From Leguminivora glycinivorella (taxonomy: Eukaryota; Arthropoda; Insecta; Lepidoptera; Tortricidae), in the NCBI RefSeq assembly GCF_023078275.1, contig NC_062975.1, positions 682,001 to 746,000 on the forward strand: a stretch of 64,000 nucleotides of DNA. The letters run 5' to 3'. The stretch's first letter is position 1. The number at the start of each line of letters is the position of its first letter. The notes beneath the pieces are model-generated. The model was given only the letters and a program-made list of their open reading frames with translations, searched no databases and was not told where the DNA came from. The position numbers were made by a program, and so were the translations under genes. This document shows positions 10,698-20,193 of this stretch, piece by piece.

Positions 10698-11299
10698 AAG
10701 CATAGAGGAATAAGTAAGGGAAGAGTTGCAGTAAATGCGGGTTATTTGTATAGGCATAGTGAAGTGGCATCTAGCGACAATCACGCGTCAATCACGCGTC
10801 AACTAGCGTAAATTATCAGCATTGCTACTTGTCAATAGATGTCGCGACGAACGAAAAGTCTAATGCTCACCAATTTTTAGCTAATATTACAATAAATTTA
10901 AAAGTGGAAAATGTCTGCCTTGGGTGAGACTTGAACTCACGGCCTCTGGATTGAGTTCAAGTCTCACCCAAGGCAGACATTTTCCACTTTTAAATTTAGT
11001 CTAAGCCTAGTGGCATCGATTGCAGACGTTTCTGCTAAACAGAAGTTAAAATATTACAATAGTATTAATCAGTATTCTGTTTTCAATTATTTCTTCTTGT
11101 AATATAAGTTGTAAACTGTTCTAATATAAAAATTTTGGCAGACGAGACACAGTTGCCACCTAGTATCGAGTAGTGGTATTGATAATTCACGCTATTTGAC
11201 GCGTGATTCGCTAGATGTCACTTAACTATGCCTATACAAATATAACCCGCATTTACTGATGTATGGAGTTACAACTCATCCCTAACTTATTTCTCTATG
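10698..11299. mobile_element. Long-TIR MITE family, copy 2, fullest member, carrying an insert
   Basis: The ends are inverted repeats: CATAGAGGAATAAGTAAGGG at 10698 and CCCTAACTTATTTCTCTATG ending at about 11299. The arms continue inward with the TTTGTATAGGCATAGTGAAG and TCTAGCGACAATCACGCGTC blocks. A 155-bp sequence (10895-11049) has jumped into its middle. Related copies are at 6383-6735 and 13563-13851. Confidence 0.8.
10895..11049. mobile_element. 155-bp hairpin-bearing insertion with 12-bp target duplication
   Basis: The sequence AATATTACAATA is present at 10883-10894 and again at 11050-11061, and the insertion-free copy at 6383-6735 has the joined form, so this is a clean insertion. 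The hairpin arms 10894-10939 and 10952-10997 are exact 46-bp inverted complements around a 12-nt loop. The arm includes GTGAGACTTGAACTCA, which looks like a tRNA B-box remnant. A diverged relative is at about 13023-13130. Confidence 0.8.
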
Positions 11300-11536
11300 A
11301 ATGAAGCTATGTTCAGGATTTTTATAACTACTCGGAGAGTAAAGTTCTTCTTCTTCTAGGTTAGGGGCTATGTAAGGCTCCATAGCGCCTTATGTATCAC
11401 TGGGACCATTTCTGATCTATTGTCATCGCCACCTATTACAATTCTCGATCAAGTCCTACAAATTAGAAGATTTGTAGTATCTTTTTGAAATCGAGATACC
11501 TCCCATCATCTGGGTGTGTTAGGTAGCTGCCCTGGA

Positions 11537-11815
11537 TCATGTTACGTGTTGTAGAGAGGGGCACTCTGCCAGGATGTGCAGGGGCGTTTCTTCAGACTCT
11601 GAACAGAATCTGCACCGCCCGTTCGCACGTTTACCGATAGTGTGCATGTGCTTGTTCAGGTAGCAGTGCCCTGTGAGCACCCTCACTAGGTTGTGTTGGT
11701 TCCTTGACAGCGCCAAGGCAATTGCGGATGCCTTTTTGTTGTAGGCTCTGATGAGAACCTTGGAATGATTCATGCCTGGCGTATTCCTCCAGAGCTGAAT
11801 GGTTTTGTATTGACA
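11537..11815 (-). pseudogene. LINE fragment: RNase H C-terminus with zinc-finger tail
   Basis: The minus-strand frame contains LWRNTPGMNHSKVLI, then LTGHCYLNKHMHTIGK and CRFCSESEETPLHILAECP. The last block is the cysteine-histidine tail that follows RNase H in I/R1/Jockey-type LINE proteins. Everything N-terminal (endonuclease, RT) is missing, as in 5'-truncated LINE insertions. The DNA from 11340 to 11536 would be its 3' UTR. Its right edge abuts a Penelope-type relic. Confidence 0.75.
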
Positions 11816-11837
11816 GAAAAGTGAAGTTCCTATAACC

Positions 11838-11925
11838 CGTCACCAAAATTACAAAACTCGACATGTGTTTTGCCTCTCTACGCCACATTTAGCAGATGTT
11901 GAGTTGTGCAAAATCCGGCAACCTG
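11838..11925 (-). repeat. Decayed Penelope-like end with hammerhead remnant
   Basis: On the plus strand this reads ACAAAACTCGACATGTGTTT then GCCTCTCTACG, matching the ribozyme region of the array at 22670-22714 (ACAAAACTCGACACGTGTTT...). The core is mutated (GCAAAA for CGAAAC, CTAAATG for CTGAGGA), so it should not fold as an active ribozyme. Confidence 0.6.
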
Positions 11926-12030
11926 CCTATTTTTTTCCCAGAGTAAACAAAACTGTTAGTTAAGGGTATTTTCTCGAAAATAATCTAAAAAAATATTTTT
12001 TCTAAGTTAGGTAGGTAAATTTTATGTTTG

Positions 12031-12227
12031 TCCTACTCCGAATCACGAGCCTTTTCGATCTCGAAGAAAAAACGAGAGACAAAAAATAGTCCCATTGTAT
12101 CATTTTGCATTTCCACTTTGTAACCGCTGTACAAAGTCTTTGAAAAATGGTATCGAAGTGGAAAAATTAAATTTGGGACGCTTTTTTCAGCTAGGAGGAT
12201 CGAAAGGGCTCGTAATTCTGAGTAGGA
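12031..12227. repeat. Foldback element of about 197 bp
   Basis: TCCTACTCCGAATCACGAGC at the left recurs inverted near the right end as GCTCGTAATTCTGAGTAGGA. The adjacent TTTCGATC/GATCGAAA also pair. Non-coding and MITE-like; no second copy noticed in the window. Confidence 0.65.
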
Positions 12228-12754
12228 ATAATATTAATCTATTTTAGAAAAACAAGTTTCTGACTTTTTTCGCGAAAATAGTTTTCTAATACTTAAAGAA
12301 GAAAGAAGTTTAGGACCCCACTCATGTATAGGTAAGTAATATATGTATTAGCAACATCTTGTAATGTACTTATTTTACATTTTTATTTTATATTTTTATA
12401 AATAAAATAAAGTTAATTAATTAAATGTTATTTAAATATTTCTGCACACATTTATAAAATTGTGGTGCCCGTCACGCATTCCGCGTTCAGTCTAAAATTA
12501 ATTCAGTACTAAAAGAGAAACTTGAAATTCAAATTCACTCAATCCTACTTTGCATTCAGTTCCAACTTCCTCTGTGTATTAAAATAACTAGACCGCTTTG
12601 TTGGCGTGAATAAATACAATTTAGAACTAAAATTTAGTAAATAGAAGTATTCAGTAATAGCGTTTCTTCATTATTCATCAATACAGAATAGTCTAGATGA
12701 TTAGTTATGCTAGGTAACAGTAAAATTATCATACTTTGTTCCACTATTTTAAAA
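12228..12754. other. AT-rich, no gene seen
   Basis: No open frame or repeat of note. It separates foldback DNA from the repeat at 12755 and lies 0.7-1.2 kb upstream of receptor exon 1. Confidence 0.45.
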
Positions 12755-12948
12755 TAATATTGTCTTCGGTTACCGCGATAGTTACTCATGAATTAAACTA
12801 TGGAAACGGATTATATCGCGTATAATGAATTTACAATTGATCCTGACGTTTCGAATACTACAGCATTCACCCGTTGACCACGAATGCTGCAAAGTGTTCG
12901 AAACGTCGGGATAAATTGTAAATTCATTATACGCGATAATAGTATAAT
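12755..12948 (+). repeat. Dispersed repeat with CGAAACGTCGGG motif
   Basis: It contains TCTTCGGTTACCGCGATAGT, ACTATGGAAACGGATT, and the pair CGACGTTTCGAA/TTCGAAACGTCGGG set in an inverted arrangement. Parts recur at about 15800-15897 and at 21880-21988 (opposite strand). I recall such GAAACGTCGGG repeats as common in Lepidoptera. Confidence 0.65.
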
Positions 12949-13022
12949 TTTATTTATTTTCACTTTTTCTTTTCTTTTACATTTTTAGAAACATATGCAA
13001 TCGATTTCACTAGGCTTTGAAT

Positions 13023-13130
13023 AAATGTAAAAGTGGAAAATCTCTGCCTTGGGTGAGATACTTCATCCATCGATGCAGAGGCAGTGTGTTCAAGTTAACC
13101 CAGGGCAAAGATTTTCTACTATTAAATGAT
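13023..13130. repeat. Diverged relative of the hairpin insert at 10895
   Basis: AAAAGTGGAAAATCTCTGCC and TTGGGTGAGA match the insert arm, and the right side has an eroded inverted copy (CCCAGGGCAAAGATTTTCTA). Confidence 0.55.
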
Positions 13131-13309
13131 TTTCTTTTGTCACATGAGCATTGTTAAGCCACGGTAAGGTGGCACTTACTCACTGAATCCTTGTAACAAT
13201 GTTCTTAAATATTTTATCCTTTTCGTTTAGGTACTAATTCTACAAATCACTAAAAGACTAAATCAATCAATTCCTACAACAAACATTTCTAAAGACTACA
13301 AATAGATTT

Positions 13310-13482
13310 CAAGAAACTAAATCCGTTCGTGCTAGTGACCGAAACAGTGAAACAGTGTCGAACAGAACCAGTGCAATGTCAGTGAAGAACTACGTGATTT
13401 GTTCTAAAGTGCAGTGGGGCGGAGGAGGCTGACAGATCGACAGTCAGTGATCTGAGACCAGACGCCGGCAGGATGTCAGCAG
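13310..13482 (+). CDS. Orphan GPCR gene, exon 1 (5' UTR and first codons)
   Basis: This is the first exon of the receptor completed by exons at 17375, 59019 and 62916. The donor is CAG|GTATGT at 13482/13483. The ATG at 13473 starts Met-Ser-Ala and the last base pairs with exon 2 to make Gly; the joined frame then reads through the second Met at 17389, so the frame match supports the join. An in-frame TGA near 13390 lies upstream with no ATG between, so 13473 is the likely start. The left edge is uncertain: I placed it where transcript-like sequence (repeated ACAGTG, AACAG) begins. The coding part is 13473-13482. Confidence 0.6.
13376..13432 (+). CDS. Upstream ORF in the GPCR leader
   Basis: An ATG at 13376 opens an 18-codon frame (MSVKNYVICSKVQWGGGG) that ends at TGA 13430-13432, before the main ATG at 13473. 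It may lower translation of the receptor. Known uORFs act this way; no evidence here beyond position. Confidence 0.35.
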   Translation: MSVKNYVICSKVQWGGGG

Positions 13483-13562
13483 GTATGTTGCTATGGTTAC
13501 GGATAAGGAATTGTAGATAGTGTCATTCACAATGGCGCGCAAGTTTGACGAATCTATACTTG

Positions 13563-13851
13563 AGCATGGAGGAATAAGTAAGGGAAGAGTAAAGTTGTTT
13601 GTATAAGTATAGGCATAGTTAAGTGACATCTAGCGACAATCATGCGTCTATCACGCATTAAAAAGCGTGAATTATCAGTACCACTACTCGATAATAGGTG
13701 GCAACTGTGTCTCGTCGTACTGCTACTATTGACAAGTAGCAGTACTGATAATTTACGCTAGTTGACGCGTGATTGACGCGTGATTGTCGCTAGATGTCAC
13801 TTACCTATGCCTATACAAATAACCCGAATTTACTGATGTATGGAGTTACTT
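13563..13851. repeat. Long-TIR MITE family, copy 3
   Basis: It begins GGAATAAGTAAGGGAAGAGT and has inverted arms with AAGTGACATCTAGCGACAAT and TTGTCGCTAGATGTCACTTA. The core is shorter than in copy 2 and lacks the 155-bp insert. It lies in receptor intron 1, just downstream of exon 1. Confidence 0.75.
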
Positions 13852-13949
13852 GTCTATTTATTAAGTGTCAATTTTCTGAATTCGAACGCGTGAGACTCAA
13901 AAATCGGCCCGCAGGACATAGACCGTGGTTACATTTTTGAATTTTTTTA

Positions 13950-14120
13950 AGCTGCCGATATTTCGACGCAGTTACGTGTATCATGATCACGACTGAAGAT
14001 GGTGGGTATCTTTGTGTAGACAGCGCGCGATCTACCCTCATTCGTGCGAATAAAAGTCAAAAAGGTAATCACAGTCTGTATCGCGGTCAATACTTACACG
14101 TTTAATGAAATTAACCGTGA
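13950..14120 (+). repeat. Dispersed repeat with ATATTTCGACG / CTGAAGATGG blocks
   Basis: GCCGATATTTCGACGCAGTT, then ATCATGATCACG, ACTGAAGATGG and GTAATCACAGTCTGTATCGC. The same blocks occur in the other orientation at about 55725-55850, where a TGATCATGATG, GTCGAAATATCGG and GTAATCACGG order is seen. Confidence 0.5.
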
Positions 14121-15163
14121 ATTGTTATACCACAAGGCGGAGCCTACTGTATCCAGTCTGCCTTGAAAAATAAATTAGAACAACAGATTAGATTTATTAT
14201 TAGATTTGTCAACAGCGCGATACGAGCACCGAAAGTACTAAAACTTTAAAAGCTGAGTGTTCTAGACGTAAAATGTCACAAACATATCCAATTCTTTTAC
14301 AAAGTTCGCAAACATTTCATTTTAAAATAAATGTCAAATAAAAGTCTAATGAAACGAAGAAAGTTGTTACTCAAGAAGTATTAAAAATGTCCTAAGTAAT
14401 AGAAACAGAGATATTACGAAAAATTACAAAAAATATTAATCCCATTGAAGCGTTCTTTCATTTTTCAGCCATCGATAAGTCGAACCTTCGTTATATTCGT
14501 ATTTTAAGAGCAAAGTCGTGTTCTTACCCACATCTCATTAAATTAAAATTATGGGCTTAAAATACGTTTGTTCATTTGATATCCTTATTTTTTTTTGTTA
14601 GAACGACGTTCTTAATAAATTGATCTCTCGAGTCATTTGTTATTGTCAAAGAATGAAGGTTTTTTTTAATGAAGCTTACGGTAGGTACGAACGTACGTAT
14701 TAACGTACGTTAATGTTCTTAAATTTTGCAAAAACCAAAGGAAAAAGTAAAAATGTCAACCTAAACTTCGTCTCAATTTTATAATTTATAATTTTATACA
14801 TTATACAAGTTGATTAACAAACAAAATATAATATTGGTCTAATATTAGATAGACGTGTAACTCCTATTTGTCTAAACAAGCCTGAGTGGTTGACAAGGGC
14901 CTGCCGCAAACACAACACACAAATTGCGAGTATTTTACTCTATAACACTTATTACGCCTAAATTGAAGTAACCCTACACTATACCAATCTCTACGCATAT
15001 TATTTTCTTGCCGGTAAGTAAGACTGTCAGAGCTCAATGAGAGTACGCAACACATGGAAGTTGCAAGCATAATAATATAGTTACAAAAATTACTTGCCTA
15101 CCAGCAACCGGCCGTATGCTAGTTTGCTACCGACATACCTCCCGTCATTAAAGTTATGAAGCG
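14121..15163. other. Intron 1 DNA, no gene seen
   Basis: AT-rich sequence in the receptor's first intron. I see only short low-complexity frames and nothing repeated in the window. Confidence 0.45.
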
Positions 15164-15227
15164 GATAAAGTTCGTTTGTCCCTTTCCGACGTATTGGTGT
15201 GAAAGAAAGGGACAAACGAACTTTATC
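15164..15227. repeat. Perfect 23-bp inverted repeat
   Basis: Arms at 15164-15186 and 15205-15227 are exact complements containing AAGTTCGTTTGTCCCTTTC, separated by 18 nt. Likely a tiny MITE or its remnant. Confidence 0.85.
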
Positions 15228-15564
15228 GGCTTGATATTTTTAGTGATCGTCTATGAATAAGGGGAATAGTGTTTAAAAAATGGTGGAGAATGCCCGCAAT
15301 TTGCGACCGTCGGTTCGCGGTAGGTCCGGCCTCTGACACGACGCCATCGGATTAAGAGCTCGCCCGTCATCCGTCAAGCCTAAATCGTCTACATTAGCCC
15401 CGCCCGCATTGACACGTCTGCCCTGCTGGAGCGACACAAAGGGAACCATCCATTTCTTGCTTAAATGGAGTATAATATTTTATAGATGACCGGTCCGATT
15501 TGTAGTTTAGTGAACTGTCCGTTTTGATAATGACAAAACCTAACATACTTTTATTTTGCAAAAA

Positions 15565-15765
15565 ATAATAAATGGGCCAAAATAGCGACCGAATGGGCGC
15601 CACAAATTACTAAAGGCCGAAGTAGACCAAAAATGAGATTGCGGAAAGAACTGGACTCACTTTGTGGCGGCTGACGGGTGCATGCATACTTGTACAGAGC
15701 TGTGACGAGTGGCGGAAAACAGGGGAGGCCTGTGCCCAGCAGCACATTATAGGCTGTAGAAAAAA
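15565..15765 (+). pseudogene. RTE-type LINE 3' end
   Basis: In one frame: KWAKIATEWAPQITKGRSRP, then later in another frame EWRKTGEACAQQ, followed by an A-rich tail at 15760. These are the last residues of RTE-clade LINE proteins as I recall them. Stops and frame changes mark it as a dead 5'-truncated copy. Confidence 0.65.
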
Positions 15766-15799
15766 AAATTGAGTTATTTACACATGCCTTATTAAATAC

Positions 15800-15897
15800 A
15801 ACAATTGAGACGGATTAAATCGCGTTTAATTTATATGTATTTCGACGTTTTGAACATTTTTAAATAAACTGTAATACTTTTTCATAGTTTTATTTCA
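15800..15897 (+). repeat. Fragment of the GGATTAAATCGCG repeat family
   Basis: GACGGATTAAATCGCGTTTA, CGACGTTTTGAAC and ATAGTTTTATTTCATGA relate it to 12755-12948 and 21880-21988. Confidence 0.5.
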
Positions 15898-16656
15898 TGA
15901 ACTAATTTTCGGGCTATCCAATTAATATCTTATGAAAAGTAGAAAATAATTGCCGCGTCTGTCTGTCTGTTATCGTAAAAAATCAACGCTATAAAACAAA
16001 TTCCCATCCATTTTTCGCCTGCGTAATATAAATTCATTCCTATTATAAAATGAGTCTTGAGGAAGCTTCTAAACGTCAAATGCTTATCCAGGGCGGGCCG
16101 CTCATTAATTATAATTATTTCATTGTTATTCATGGCAAGAGAACGTAGCCCAAGTTACAAACACAAAATATGCCTAGTAATAGTTTTCATCGCAAAACAT
16201 ACTGAGTTGGCACAATATCCAAAACCCAAGTTTAATCAGAGCGGGACCCACAACAGACGGACAAAAAGCGAAGGCCCACCGAAAGGACAATTAACTTCTT
16301 CACCGCATTGCAGCTTCCCGGAGTTTATCGTTGGCTAATGGGATTTAATCGTGTTAAGGCTAAACTTAGCCTTCTCAGATTTTTTAGTATAGAGCGCTTT
16401 TTCACTGAAAATGTGTGAAGGTTTTTGGTAGACACCAATCAGCTAATTTGAAACCGTTCTCACATAAATCAAAGTTATGTGGATCAACTGGCATAGTTGG
16501 ATATCAAATACATCCACCTAACACGTATCTGGTGGAAATGCACTATCTAGCAACATCGCTAAACATACGTTTGCAAAAAAATATCATTAAGAGAAAAAAA
16601 CACACAAACAAACACAAACAAAAAAAGATTTTGTGAACCACCGTTACATTGTCTTA
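15898..16656. other. Intron 1 DNA, no gene seen
   Basis: Several 60-90 codon frames occur on both strands but none has a recognisable domain or splice context. Confidence 0.45.
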
Positions 16657-16774
16657 GGCCCACTTGCACCAACCACTTAACTCAGGGTTAGTGGGCTGTC
16701 ATCTGTCAAATTCCATATAAAATGGTGAGTTAAACCTCGGGTTAACCCTGCATTTTCGTTGGTGCAAGTGGCCC
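16657..16774. mobile_element. Short MITE with GGCCCACTTGCACCAAC ends, TTA target duplication
   Basis: The left end GGCCCACTTGCACCAACCA recurs inverted at the right (TTGGTGCAAGTGGCCC). TTA flanks both sides (16654-16656, 16775-16777), as for Harbinger-type elements. The arms also share AACTCAGGGTTA/TAACCCT. I know this MITE type from other Lepidoptera. Confidence 0.8.
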
Positions 16775-17374
16775 TTAAGGTCATTTGACGCATCGAATAC
16801 GCTTCGTAGTCTTGTTTATCGACTTAGAAACTGTGACCCCAACATGATGCGTGGAGATTAATGATTATTTGTGACGAAGTGGCAAACGATGTTTCTAATC
16901 CTTACTAAGTGATTTTAATAGTGTATTTATAATAATGAAAGTTGTAGCGGGGATGCGCGGGAAGTGAAGGGAAAACCAATTCGACGTGAACGTAAACTTG
17001 TATTTACAGAGCTTTTCTTACAATGACAACGAAGCCGACGCGTTCCTCAACCAGTTAGAGAGAGAGAAAGAACTGGAGCGGAAGCACGTTTAGGACAGTC
17101 CTCAATAATAGCGCGTAGTTCCCAGAGGGAAGCAGGGGGCTATTATATCGGAATTTGTATCCCTAAGATTCGATACATAGCAAGTTTCAAGCGGCGAGCC
17201 TAACCAAATCGTAAAAAATCTTAACACCGCGATCTACAAATACTATGGGACCTTGACAGCGATATCTAGCGGGTTTTTTGGTAACTAAACCGGTGTCGCC
17301 GCTCGGCGTTGGTTGGTGTAGTAAGAAATTGAATTAAAATCATAAATAGTAAAATTCCCCCTTTTTTTCCTCAG
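16775..17374. other. Intron 1 3' part, acceptor of exon 2
   Basis: No repeat or gene noticed. It ends with a strong polypyrimidine tract and acceptor (CCCCCTTTTTTTCCTCAG, ending 17374). Confidence 0.6.
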
Positions 17375-17573
17375 GATCGGCAGTTGCCATGATCGGCGCG
17401 AACCTGCGTTTCGGGTCAGCCGGAGCGACTAACTCGTCCATCCTCAACCACACGCGACACTGCCCACCAGGTGGCGCTGCCAGTGCGGCAGCGTTGCTAG
17501 CACTGTCTGGCCTTGGAATGTCTGCGAATTTAGCGCTGATGACGGTTATATTGAGCAAGAAGCAGTTAAGAAG
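17375..17573 (+). CDS. Orphan class A GPCR, exon 2 (N-terminus and TM1)
   Basis: The acceptor is CTTTTTTTCCTCAG|GATCGG and the donor AAG|GTGAGC. The frame continues from exon 1 and codes an extracellular N-terminus with two N-glycosylation sequons (NSS, NHT), a Cys-Pro-Pro-Gly-Gly turn, then a hydrophobic helix (SAAALLALSGLGMSANLALM) with GxxxN features of TM1, and a basic first loop (SKKQLRR). The last two bases complete an Arg codon with exon 3. It is part of a seven-helix receptor of unknown ligand in the plasma membrane; I believe insects have a conserved orphan of this sort but cannot name it safely. Confidence 0.8.
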
Positions 17574-17639
17574 GTGAGCTCACCTTTGCATTATATATTT
17601 TTTCCAACTTCCACTTATTCTACTATAACGTAAACATTG

Positions 17640-17808
17640 TGGACACAGTATAAAACCAGTAATAACTCTTCTTACAAACTTCACGCCGCGCGGTGTGTCC
17701 CCTTCCCACCCCTCGCATGCGGCGAAAACATGCGAAACTGGTGATTATTGGGCTGGACAGTCGGGGCCGCGTTTGCGCGCTGTGTTGACGTGTTGAGTTC
17801 GGGAGAAA
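17640..17808 (+). promoter_or_regulatory. Possible promoter of the THAP exon
   Basis: TATAAAA at 17649-17655 is followed by CpG-rich DNA (CGCCGCGCGGTGTG, GGGGCCGCGTTTGCGCGC) up to the ATG at 17809. The contrast with the AT-rich surroundings suggests a start region. Inference from composition only. Confidence 0.35.
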
Positions 17809-17918
17809 ATGACGTCAGCACCGAAGACATATTTTCGTTACTGTAGTGTTTATGGGTGTATGGAAAGTTCTCAAAATGCGGAAATGTCATTCTTTAGAAT
17901 TCCTAGACACCCAGAAAA
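17809..17918 (+). CDS. THAP-domain protein, first coding exon
   Basis: ATG at 17809 opens a frame with YFRYCSVYGCMESSQ and MSFFRIPRHPEK. This is the N-terminal half of a THAP zinc finger, a C2CH DNA-binding fold, with its first cysteine pair at residues 12 and 17 and the conserved FFRIP segment. A donor (AAAA|GTAAGTG) at 17918/17919 splits a codon, so the CxxH half must be on a later exon that I did not find in the window. It lies inside receptor intron 2 on the same strand. It could be a true host gene, or the start of a P-element-type transposase, since both carry THAP domains. Confidence 0.65.
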
Positions 17919-18664
17919 GTAAGTGGTTGTTATATATTTGCAGTGTTAGGTACATTATTGCTTACGTAAATGGCGTAAAAGTGAGATTTAAAGCTAGAAT
18001 GACACATTAAAATCAATAAGGATTTATCTGTAACGACATTTAGGTAGATGCTGCGATCTATCTAGCTCGAAAGTTTGGTACCTACTTAAATATTGTGCAA
18101 ACATCTATTCAAACATTTTATGTAAATATGATTTCGTCAGTATTTAAGAAACAAATACGTACTTGAATCTTTATTAGATAAAAAGGTAGAAAGAGCGTTG
18201 GTACTAGCATAGCGCCATACACAGTTACTAATACGAGTAGGACAGTATAGGCACCTACGTTTCTAGTTCAAACGAATCTTTTTTTTATTGTGATGGATTG
18301 GGTGTATTCTAGAGAAAACATATAAAATGAACACTTAAATTAACGCTTTTGCAATTATTGTTACACAATCTACTATTGCGCGTATGAGAGTAATATATTT
18401 ATAATGATTTTTTGTGTCTTCAATACTGACTAATGTGGTGTCATGACGTGGTATTGTTATACTAAAACCTACTTACAGTTAATAGTACCTATTAGATTTA
18501 CAACAACTTACATTGTACGAAGTCGATTATAGTAACGTTGTACATGTACAACCCTGCGTGACCTTGCGCAGTAGTAACGACCGCGCCGCCGCTGCCGGAG
18601 ATTAACTACTGATATATCCTTATACTGTGTTGTGGATGAAGATCTCAACCATACCAGGTACGGC
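17919..18664. other. Intron 2, no gene seen
   Basis: AT-rich. I looked for the next THAP exon (a CxxxW or CxxH block after an AG) and did not find one. Confidence 0.4.
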
Positions 18665-18720
18665 CTACTAGAGGGCGCAACCGGCGCTGTCGCTCTTTTG
18701 GCGTTCGTTGTTGAGGTTGG

Positions 18721-18772
18721 TAATGTCGGCCAATCTAGCGCTGATGACGGTAATATTGAGCAAGAAGCATAT
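18721..18772 (+). pseudogene. Diverged copy of GPCR exon 2, 3' part
   Basis: ATGTCGGCCAATCTAGCGCT and the next 25 bases match exon 2 at 17518-17565. Over 15 codons (MSANLALMTVILSKK) the five base changes are all silent, then CAG-TTA is replaced by CAT-ATT and the donor GT is gone (AGAGAGCTATAA). Weak similarity continues into the following intron (TTTCCAACTT). Without a donor it cannot splice as exon 2 does. Confidence 0.75.
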
Positions 18773-18884
18773 TAGAGAGCTATAATTTCTGATCTGTTTC
18801 CAACTTTACAGCATCACTACTTTTACTCTTAGAAGTCCTCTTAGAACTCCGTTAGAAGTATCACCTTAGAGAACCAAACTCACG

Positions 18885-18925
18885 CGGCACTACCCAAGTG
18901 CCCACCAGGTGGCGCTACTAGCAGA
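18885..18925 (+). pseudogene. Diverged copy of GPCR exon 2, middle part
   Basis: CTCACGCGGCACTACCCAAG and GCCCACCAGGTGGCGCT match exon 2 at 17447-17478, except for a 6-7 base insertion that breaks the frame. It lies downstream of the 3' part, so the order is swapped relative to the real exon. Confidence 0.65.
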
Positions 18926-19189
18926 AATAATAGAACATCTAGTTATTTATCTTCATCTTGGTAAGACGGATTAATAACCGATACGAAAATACACAAACGT
19001 AATCACAATATCAGTCTTACTAATCAATCAAATATCTCAAGGGATGAGGGAACTTAGTTATAATCCTGCATGATTTCGCAAACTTAGCTATAAGATAGAT
19101 TGATACACAATACATATATACATATTGATATGTGTAAGTAGGTGCGTATTGCGCACTGCGTAAAGCCCTCCTCATACTAAATTGATCAT

Positions 19190-19470
19190 CATCATCATCA
19201 TATCAGCCTTTTACCGCCCACTGCTAAGCATAGGCCTCTCTTCTAGTACGCCACTTGTCCCGGTCCTGAGCTAGTCTCATCCAGTTGTGACCCGCAATTT
19301 TCCGGATGTCGTCCACCCAACGAGCCAACGGATGCCACGCGTTTCTTACGTCTGTGAGCGGCCACCATTCTGTTAACATTTTAGTCCATCTGCCATCACT
19401 CTGCCTAGCAACATGTCCCGCCCAACTCCATTTTAGTTTGGTAATGACGAAACCCACGTCTAGCACCTCG
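19190..19470 (-). pseudogene. RTE-type LINE 3' end
   Basis: The minus-strand frame (19224-19466) reads LKWSWAGHVARQSDGRWTKM, LARWVDDIRKIAGHNWM and AQDRDKWRTRREAY, the typical end of RTE-clade LINE proteins. The 3' end is a (GAT)n run seen as ATCATCATCATCATC at 19186-19200, also typical of RTE. The upstream RT is absent, so it is a 5'-truncated insertion. Confidence 0.8.
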
Positions 19471-20193
19471 GCATTTAGGCAAATTGATCATAATGTATCT
19501 TCATTTCTCGCAGTGTCTTCTATTTTATCGATCTTTTATGACAAAAGAATGCACCAACTTTCTATCATTGACTTTCTTACACAAACCTAGCCCTTTCAGA
19601 TTGAGATTCTTTATTGGTAAAAATACATTCTTTTTAATACGTCATACAATTAAAATTACTAAACCTTTACTGTACACTGGTCTATCCGTAAAGGCCTTCA
19701 TAGCTAACGTAGCCCGATGACTTTGAAAGTATCGTTTTCCATTTAATCTCATTGTTATAATATTACACATAAATATTGATGATACGATGTGCGGTCCGAT
19801 GTCGGGTCGTTTTCCCTTTCATAGACGTAACTTTCAAGGATCGTTTACAAGTTTAGGATCTTGTACCTAACCTTTAAACATACCCTAGTGGTTCATAATG
19901 TGAACGAGCCTTTATATAGTTTCGTTGATAAAGTTACTGCTCAGATTATCCTACTGAATATTGAAAACCGCAAGTTATAATAGGCTTATAATAGAATTTG
20001 ATTTGAATTCTAAGCAGTATTAGAGATACTGAGACTTCAGTTCAATACACAAGGTCGTCTTAACCCCTCAAATGCCTAGTCCCGTATCGATCACAGACAA
20101 TTTAGGCTTTATTTGAAAATTCTAATGTTATTAATTCCGTAGAAAACTTTGAACGTCGGCATTCCAGGGGTTAAAGGTAATCTCAATTTTTTT
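19471..20193. other. Intron 2 DNA, no gene seen
   Basis: AT-rich, no recognised repeat or coding sequence. Confidence 0.45.

Noticed and set aside
13483..13500. RFX X-box at GTTGCTATGGTTAC
   Set aside because: The second half-site does not fit the RFX pattern, and the site is right at the exon 1 donor.
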